Shown here: positions 32,658 through 37,846 of the stretch, one piece after another
Layout: each line of letters begins with the position of its first letter
Position numbering within the stretch: the first letter of the stretch is position 1
Assembly (NCBI GenBank): GCA_016706845.1
Contig: JADJIV010000033.1
Span: forward strand, 1 to 37,846
From: PNOJ01 sp016706845
GTDB taxonomy: Bacteria > Krumholzibacteriota > Krumholzibacteriia > LZORAL124-64-63
Direction: 5' to 3'
DNA length: 37,846 nt
Program-made: the position numbers and the translations under genes
Notes under the pieces: model-generated
The model's input: only the letters and a program-made list of their open reading frames with translations
Told to the model about the DNA's origin: nothing
The model's database searches: none

Positions 32658-33482
32658 TCAGCGGCTCGTGATCTTGAGGTCGCGGCCCAGGGCCGCCGCA
32701 TGCGCGGCGGCCCAGGCCCCGGCTTCGGCCTCGGAACGGAACCAGGCCACGCGGACCCGCGTCAGCGAAGCGCCGCCGGCCGTTCTGACGGTTTCGGTCT
32801 CGATGCGGTGGCCGGCCTTGCGCAGCCGGGTCACCAGTTCTTCGGCGTTGGCCGGCTGGCCGAAGGCGCCCAGCTGGATCGCCCAAGCGCCCGAGGCGCC
32901 CGGGGGCACGATCGCCGTGCCGGCCGGCGTCGGCGCGGTCTCGACCGCGGCCTCCCCGTCGCCGGCGGATCTCTGCGCGGTCGCGGCCGCCGGCGGGTCT
33001 CGCCGACGCCGCACCGGACGCCGCCGCCGCGGTCGCCGCCGCCCGGCCGCCGGGGCTCTCCGGCACCACCTCGGGGGCTTCCTGCGCCAGGTCCACGTCG
33101 CCGCTGACGGGCCGGGCGGGATCGTAGGGGAGCCCCGGGGAGTCGGGCGTCACGACTGACGTCTGCTCGCCCACCGGCGGCGGCAGTTCGAAGCCGCCGC
33201 GCGGCCAGAAGATGAACACCAGGATCGCCACCAGGGCGACCCCCACGGCGGCCAGGATCCCGCGGCCGCTGCGGCCGCCGCGCCTGCGCACGCCGACCAC
33301 CGTCGCCGGCGCGCGCCAGGCGTCGTCGCCGTCCGGCTCGTCTCCGGCCGGGGCGTTCCCGGGCGGTGCGTCGGGTGCGGGCGCCCAGGCGCCGCGCGAG
33401 ATCTTCGATCCAGTCCTCGGCCCGGTTGAGGCTCCAGGTCGCCGTCGTCCTCGTCGTCGTCGCGGCGCCGGTCGTCGAACAT
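32658..33482 (-). CDS. Single-pass membrane protein with a C-terminal SPOR domain (frameshifted)
   Basis: SPOR domains bind denuded peptidoglycan at division sites. From ATG 33482 the cytoplasmic part is MFDDRRRDDDEDDGDLEPQ, then (indel near 33430) NRAEDWIEDLARRLGA and (indel near 33390) PAPDAPPGNAPAGDEPDGDD. One transmembrane helix follows, GILAAVGVALVAILVFIFWP, then a Pro/Ala-rich periplasmic linker. After a further indel near 32995 comes the SPOR domain WAIQLGAFGQPANAEELVTR, AGHRIETETVRTAGG and RVRVAWFRSEAEAGAWAAAH, ending at TGA 32658-32660. Corrected length about 273 residues. It is upstream of fabH by 15 bases on the same strand. FtsN-like topology, but no specific family named. Confidence 0.8.
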
Positions 33483-33586
33483 CGCGCGTCCTCCGGTCTA
33501 GTGGGATGCAGCCCGGGCGCGAGTATAGGCGGGCCCGGGCCGGTCGCACAAGCGCGGAACCGCCGCCCACCCCGGCCGACGCGCGC

Positions 33587-33615
33587 TTGCGCCGCCGCCG
33601 CGTGCCGCCTATGAT
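33587..33615 (+). promoter_or_regulatory. Candidate promoter in front of the HAD phosphatase
   Basis: TTGCGC (33587-33592), a 17-base spacer and TATGAT (33610-33615). The boxes are good, but a normal start near 33622 would fall inside the ribosome-binding site AGGGAGG (33621-33627), so either the leader is minimal or the match is chance. Confidence 0.35.
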
Positions 33616-33632
33616 CGCCAAGGGAGGACCGC

Positions 33633-34300
33633 ATGAGCCGTCAGCAGAGCCGACGTCGCCGGGCCGAGGCCTTCATCTTCGACCTCGACGGCACGCTCGT
33701 CGACTCGGGACGCGATCTCGCCGTCTCGGCCAACTTCGTGCGCGCCCGCTTCGGGCTGCCGGAACTCCCGGAACCGGTCGTCGTCTCCTTCGTGGGCGAC
33801 GGCGTGGGCAAGCTCGTCGAGCGCGCGCTGGCCGACCTGGGGGGACCGTCGGCCGCCGAGCGCGTCGCCGAGGGCCTGGGCGTCTTCATGGACCACCACG
33901 ACCGCCACTGCCTCGACCACAGCCGCCTGTACCCGGGCGTGCTGGAGACGCTGCGCAGGTTCGCCGACTTCCCGCTGATGGTGGCCACGAACAAGTCCCG
34001 CCGCTTCGCCGTGAAGGTGCTGGCGGGACTGCACGTCGACGGGGCCTTCCGCCGGGTGGTGTGCGGCGACGACGTCGCCCGCCGCAAGCCCGACCCCGAG
34101 CCGCTGGCGCTCTGCCTGCAGGGGCTGGGCGTCGACCCCCGCGACGTGGCCATGGTCGGGGACGGGACCAACGACGTCCTGGCGGCCCGCGCCCTGGGCT
34201 GCACCGCCGTCGGCTGCGCCTTCGGCCTCACCGCGCGCGACCGCCTGCTCGCCGCCGGCCCCGACCTCGTGCTGGAGTCCTTCGCCGACACTCGCCGGGC
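33633..34300 (+). CDS. HAD hydrolase, phosphoglycolate phosphatase type (3' end uncertain)
   Basis: HAD enzymes of the Gph type hydrolyse phosphoglycolate or other small phosphoesters. From ATG 33633 (AGGGAGG upstream): AFIFDLDGTLVDSGRDLAVS (nucleophile D17, acid D19), VSFVGDGVGKLVERALADLG (cap), YPGVLETLRRFADFPLMVAT with the motif II Thr, VVCGDDVARRKPDPEPLALC (motif III Lys) and VAMVGDGTNDVLAARALGCT (motif IV acids). After DLVLESFAD (about 34290) the frame drifts into Pro/Arg-rich sequence with no natural stop before the next gene, so an indel near 34292 probably hides the true end; I stop the call there. About 220 residues are normal. Confidence 0.88.
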
Positions 34301-34344
34301 GCCCTCCCGTCCGCCGCCGCCCGGAAGGCCAGCCCGCCTGCCGT

Positions 34345-35959
34345 CCGCCCGCGCTCTCGCCCTGGCCGCTCCACGACCTGCTCGCGCGCGCCGTCGCCGA
34401 GCTGGACGCCCGCGGCGCGATCTTCGACCTCCCGGCCGGCAAGTGGCACCGGCCCGTCGACGGCGTCGACCTCGCCGACACGGTCGGCGGCCACGCCGTC
34501 GGCACGCCGCTGGGCCCGGCCGCCGGGCCGCACACGCAGCTGGCGCAGAACCTGGCCCTGAGCTGGCTGGCCGGGGCGCGCACCCTCGAACTCAAGACCG
34601 TCCAAGTCCTCGACGAGATGGAGATCCCGCGCCCCTGCATCGACGTGGCCGCCGAGGGCTACAACGTCGAATGGAGCCAGGAGCTGCGCCTGGATGAGTC
34701 CCTGCGCGGTACGCCAAAAACCACGCTGTTGATCGCGGTGCTGCGCGCCTGGGAGCCGGTGCGCGCGGTGGTCGGGGAGCCCGGCGGCCACGTCTTCGAG
34801 CTGTCGTGCGGCTACGACCTGGCCGGCGTGCGCAGCGCGCCGATGGCCGCGTTCCTGGACCGCCTCGGCGACGCGGGCCACCTGATGACCCGCCACGGCC
34901 TGGACGTCACGGTGAAGCTGAACCCCACGCTGCTGGGCGCCGACGCGGTGGCGGCGATCCTGCACGACCGGCTCGGCTACCGCGACGCGGCCCTGGTGCC
35001 GCAGGCCTTCGCCGAGGACCTGGTCATGGACCGCGCCCTGGAACTCGTCGGCGGCCTGGCGGATTTCGCGCGCGCGCAGGGCCGCCGCTTCGGCATCAAG
35101 CTGACCAACACCCTGGTGGTCGCCAACGCGCGTGGCCGCCTGCCGGGCGAGAGCGCGCCTACCTCTCGGGGGCGCCGCTGCACGTGCTGGCCGCCACCCT
35201 GCTGGCCGAACTCGACGCCCGCCTGCCCGGCCGCCTGGCGCTGGCCGGCCGGCCCGGGGGCGAGGTGCCGGTCTCGTTCTCGGCGGGGATCGAGCGGGGC
35301 AACGCGGCCGAGGCCGTGGCGCTCGGCCTGGCGCCGGTGACCGTCTGCAGCGACCTGCTGAAGCCCGGCGGCTACGGCCGCCTGTCCGGGATGCTGCGCC
35401 GGCTGGCCGACGAGATGCGCGCCGCCGGCTGCGCCGACCTGGCGTCCTGGCGAGGGCGCGGGCCGCGACCGGCGGCTTCCCCTCGGCCGCGGCCGCCTAC
35501 GCCGCGCGCCTGGCCGCCCCCGACGGCGCGGCGCCCTACGCCGCGGCCGCGGTGCGCGCGCCGCTGAAGAGCACCGGCCGCAAGCTGGACCTGTTCGACT
35601 GCACGAGCTGCCACCTCTGCGTGACGGTCTGCCCGAACGACGCGATGATCCGCCTGGCCCGTCCCGACGGGTGCGAGGACCGCCTGGCCAAGCGCTGGCA
35701 GTACCTGTGCCTGGCCGACCTGTGCAACGACTGCGGCAACTGCGCGACCTTCTGCCCCGACGACGGGGCGCCCCACCGGGAGAAGCCCCGCCTGCACCTG
35801 GCGGGCGGGGGGGCCGCGCCGGCCGAATCCGATTATCGTGTCGCGCGCGCCGGCGGGGCCTGGACCGCGGCCGGCGCGCGCGAATCCGCGCTGGTCGCCG
35901 CCCTGCTGCGCGACCTGCCGCTGCCGGCCGAGGACCCGGAACCCGAGGATGCGTCATGA
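34345..35959 (+). CDS. YgfK-like flavin/Fe-S oxidoreductase (frameshifted, start approximate)
   Basis: Related to the dihydroorotate-dehydrogenase-like part of YgfK (putative selenate reductase subunit) and PreA. Visible in order: PLHDLLARAVAELDARGAIF, TPLGPAAGPHTQLAQNLALS, LELKTVQVLDEMEIPRPCID, EGYNVEWSQELRLDESL, VFELSCGYDLAGVRSAPMAA, VTVKLNPTLLG, GIKLTNTLVVANARG, then after an indel near 35155 AYLSGAPLHVLA, VPVSFSAGIERGNAAEAVAL, VCSDLLKPGGYGRLSGML, and after another near 35450 a ferredoxin region with CTSCHLCVTVCPNDAM and CNDCGNCATFCPDDGAPH. The FAD/NAD(P) domain of full YgfK is absent, and so is the stretch with the HGCPP motif before VKLNPTLLG. No clear start codon; it is set by N-terminal similarity. 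The stop overlaps the next start (ATGA at 35956). Confidence 0.75.
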
Positions 35960-37846
35960 CCGCACGTCCGCCCCTGTTCACGCCGTTCCGCCGCGACGAG
36001 GAGACCATCCGGATCGCGCCTGCGCTCGCCCGCGACGGCGGCCTGCTCGCCTGGGCCCGCGACTTCCAGCTGGGCACGGCCGGCTACCGCGACCTGCTCG
36101 ACCCCGCCGACCTGCACAGCACCGAGGTCCCGTTCAACAGCCTGAACGTGTCGGTGATGCTGGCCGCCCGCGCCCAGCTGGCGCTCGAGGAGGGGCTGGC
36201 CCACCTCCACGTGGGCGGCGAGGTGCGGCCGCACACGCAGGAGTTCATCGACCTGGCGGCCCGCCTCTACGCCGCCTGCGGGATCTGCGTCCACCTGCGC
36301 CCCGAGGGGGTGCGCACCACGCCGATCTGGCTGTCGTCCTTCAGGGGTGAACTACGGGGAGCTAGGACGGGGCGAGAACTCCACGCCTCGCACTGCCAGA
36401 GCTCAGAGGCGGCTGGAAGCCGATGGACGAATCGAGGCATGCAGCTGCTGGAGATGGCGGGCCGCATCGCCGACCGCGTGCGCCTGCTGGCCGAGCGGGC
36501 GGCCGAGGAGGGCCTCGAGATCCCGCTCGCGGCCGCGGACGACCCGCTGATCGTGCGCGACTTCGATCCCGTCGCCGCGTACGCGGACGCGCTGCGGGCC
36601 ATCGTGCCGGCGGAGATGCTGGACGGGATCGCCGCGGCCGCCGCGCGCGGCTTCCGCACGGCGATCTGCACCGAGGGCGGCAGCATGGGCGCCGCCGCGC
36701 GCCGGGTGTTCGCCGAGCTGGGCGTGGGCGTCGACGGCGACGGGCCCGTCTTCTTCACCCACGAGCAGGAGTCGAGCGACTACCACGGCATCGGGATCCT
36801 GGACGGCGTGAACCACGGCGTCGACCCCGGCAAGTGGCAGGTCTACAAGCACGTCGGCGCGCAGGCGCTGCTGCGGGAACGGCGCGCCGACCTGGTGTTC
36901 ATCTGGGACCCCGACGGCGACCGCTTCAACATGGTGACCGCGGCGCCCGCCGCCTGGCCGACCGCGCCCGCGGGGCTCGAGGTCGACCCGCTCGACGACG
37001 CGCGCGTGCTGGTCTTCTTCAAGCCGAACCAGATCTACTTCATGCTCGCCGCGGCGCGCCTCGAGGCCCTGCACGCCGCCGGAACCCTCGGCGACGACGA
37101 CTGGATCGTGGCGACGAGCTGGCCGACCAGCCGCAGCATCGGCGAGCTGGCCGAGGCGTTCAACCGGCGCCACGGCACGCGGCTGAGCACCTTCCGCGTC
37201 CCGGTCGGCTTCAAGTACTTCGGGAGCCTGGTCGCCGACCTGGAGGACCAGGTGCTCGAGTCCGACCCCGACAGATCCCGGCCTGACCACCCACGCCGTG
37301 GACGCGACCGGGACCGAAGACGGTGTTCGGCCCCGCCCCCGGCTGCTGATCATGGCCGAGGAGGCGGCGGCGCCGCGCTGGGCCCCAGCGACTGGATGCT
37401 GTCGCGCGACGGGGGCGCGCGACCCTGGCGATCAAGAGGACGCCATGCAGGTCGGGCTGGTCGCCCCTGGGCCTCGGGGCGCGCCTGTTCGCCGCGGGGA
37501 CAGCTTCGCCGCCTTCTACCTGGACCGTCTCGACGCCTACGGCATCGTGCACCGCTTCTACGAGCGGCGCGACGTGACCCTGTTCGACGAGTCGCTGCGC
37601 GGCGCGGCCCGCGAGGAGGCGCGCGCCGCGGGCAACCGCCGCAAGGCGGCCGTGGTGGCCGGCTTCGCGGCGCTGGAGGGGCTGCCGCCGGCCGAGGTGG
37701 CCGCCGCCCTGCGCCGGCGCCTGCCGGCGGGCTGCGAGCTGCCGCCGGTCGTGCGCTGCTTCCGCGCCGGCGACGGCACGCTGATCGAGTTCGAGGGCTG
37801 CTGGTTCGAGCTGCGGGCCAGCACCGACGCTGTGCTGCGCTACTAC
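35956..37846 (+). CDS. Phosphoglucomutase/phosphomannomutase family protein (3' cut by window end, frameshifted)
   Basis: Alpha-D-phosphohexomutases swap phosphate between C1 and C6 of hexoses, supplying sugar nucleotides. From ATG 35956: WARDFQLGTAGYRDLLDPAD, FNSLNVSVMLAARAQLALEE, AACGICVHLRPEGVRTTPIW, then a cluster of indels (36345-36440) over what should be the phosphoserine loop (a TPSHC-like segment), then MQLLEMAGRIADRVRLLAE, TAICTEGGSMGAAARRVFAE, FTHEQESSDYHGIGILDGVN, DLVFIWDPDGDRFNMV (metal loop DPDGDR) and STFRVPVGFKYFGSLV. More indels lie between 37270 and 37500, after which DSFAAFYLDRLDAYGIVHRF and VTLFDESLRGAAREEARA continue in another frame to the edge. Translationally coupled to the YgfK-like gene. 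Confidence 0.85.
   Translation, partial: MTARPPLFTPFRRDEETIRIAPALARDGGLLAWARDFQLGTAGYRDLLDPADLHSTEVPFNSLNVSVMLAARAQLALEEGLAHLHVGGEVRPHTQEFIDLAARLYAACGICVHLRPEGVRTTPIWLSSFRGELRGARTGRELHASHCQSSEAAGSRWTNRGMQLLEMAGRIADRVRLLAERAAEEGLEIPLAAADDPLIVRDFDPVAAYADALRAIVPAEMLDGIAAAAARGFRTAICTEGGSMGAAARRVFAELGVGVDGDGPVFFTHEQESSDYHGIGILDGVNHGVDPGKWQVYKHVGAQALLRERRADLVFIWDPDGDRFNMVTAAPAAWPTAPAGLEVDPLDDARVLVFFKPNQIYFMLAAARLEALHAAGTLGDDDWIVATSWPTSRSIGELAEAFNRRHGTRLSTFRVPVGFKYFGSLVADLEDQVLESDPDRSRPDHPRRGRDRDRRRCSAPPPAADHGRGGGGAALGPSDWMLSRDGGARPWRSRGRHAGRAGRPWASGRACSPRGQLRRLLPGPSRRLRHRAPLLRAARRDPVRRVAARRGPRGGARRGQPPQGGRGGRLRGAGGAAAGRGGRRPAPAPAGGLRAAAGRALLPRRRRHADRVRGLLVRAAGQHRRCAALL

Noticed and set aside
1..37846. 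tRNA, rRNA, CRISPR array, phage or toxin-antitoxin loci
   Set aside because: No cloverleaf with CCA-end or TTC loop, no rRNA-like stretch, no regularly spaced repeats and no recognisable phage or toxin genes were seen on either strand.

Overview
The window is about 37.8 kb of very GC-rich bacterial DNA packed with short-spaced or overlapping genes on both strands. Gene content points to a diderm, at least partly respiratory bacterium: a beta-barrel-like outer membrane protein, a lipoprotein, a SPOR protein, EtfAB with a membrane Etf:quinone oxidoreductase, and the redox repressor Rex. Together with archaeal-type GatD/GatE this suggests an uncultured lineage near the FCB group (Krumholzibacteriota, Eisenbacteria or similar). 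That placement is inference; no rRNA or tRNA gene is present to confirm it.

Layout. 1-2.3 kb: the end of a TPR-like protein, then pyrK and pyrD, both broken by many small indels. 2.3-6.5 kb (minus): CoA-binding protein, then ugd, a DegT aminotransferase and a HemC-like protein that has lost the catalytic signature of porphobilinogen deaminase. 6.7-14.7 kb: an EMO-type Fe-S membrane oxidoreductase, a nitronate monooxygenase-like flavoprotein, a SUMF1-domain lipoprotein, then etfB-etfA and an MFS transporter on minus. 14.9-18.9 kb: lipoamide dehydrogenase, then a SahR-type ArsR/methyltransferase regulator with ahcY behind a promoter and AT-rich palindrome. 18.9-21.2 kb: an outer membrane protein gene and a 1.2 kb IS-like element. 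21.2-27.4 kb: adenosine deaminase, UbiA/DUF116/SpoU-methyltransferase cluster, GT2-TPR glycosyltransferase, cN-II type 5'-nucleotidase. 27.4-30.7 kb (minus): gatE-gatD. 30.7-33.5 kb: divergent promoters with a candidate Rex operator, rex, then fabH and a SPOR protein on minus. 33.6 kb to the end: HAD phosphatase, YgfK-like oxidoreductase and a phosphohexomutase cut by the window end.

Functional themes: electron transfer from flavoprotein dehydrogenases to quinone (EtfAB + EMO); SAM/SAH recycling and adenosine handling (SahR, AhcY, adenosine deaminase, 5'-nucleotidase); tRNA-dependent glutamine formation by GatDE; NADH/NAD+ sensing by Rex; sugar nucleotide and envelope chemistry (Ugd, DegT, GT2, phosphohexomutase).

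Many genes carry one to several single-base indels (pyrK, pyrD, degT, CoA-binding, SUMF1, etfB, OMP, ubiA, gatD, gatE, rex, fabH, SPOR, HAD, ygfK-like, phosphohexomutase). The broken reading frames continue with conserved sequence in the next frame. The breaks are dense at the two ends of the window and rare from about 6.7 to 22.7 kb. I read them mainly as consensus sequence errors and give each gene its full extent.
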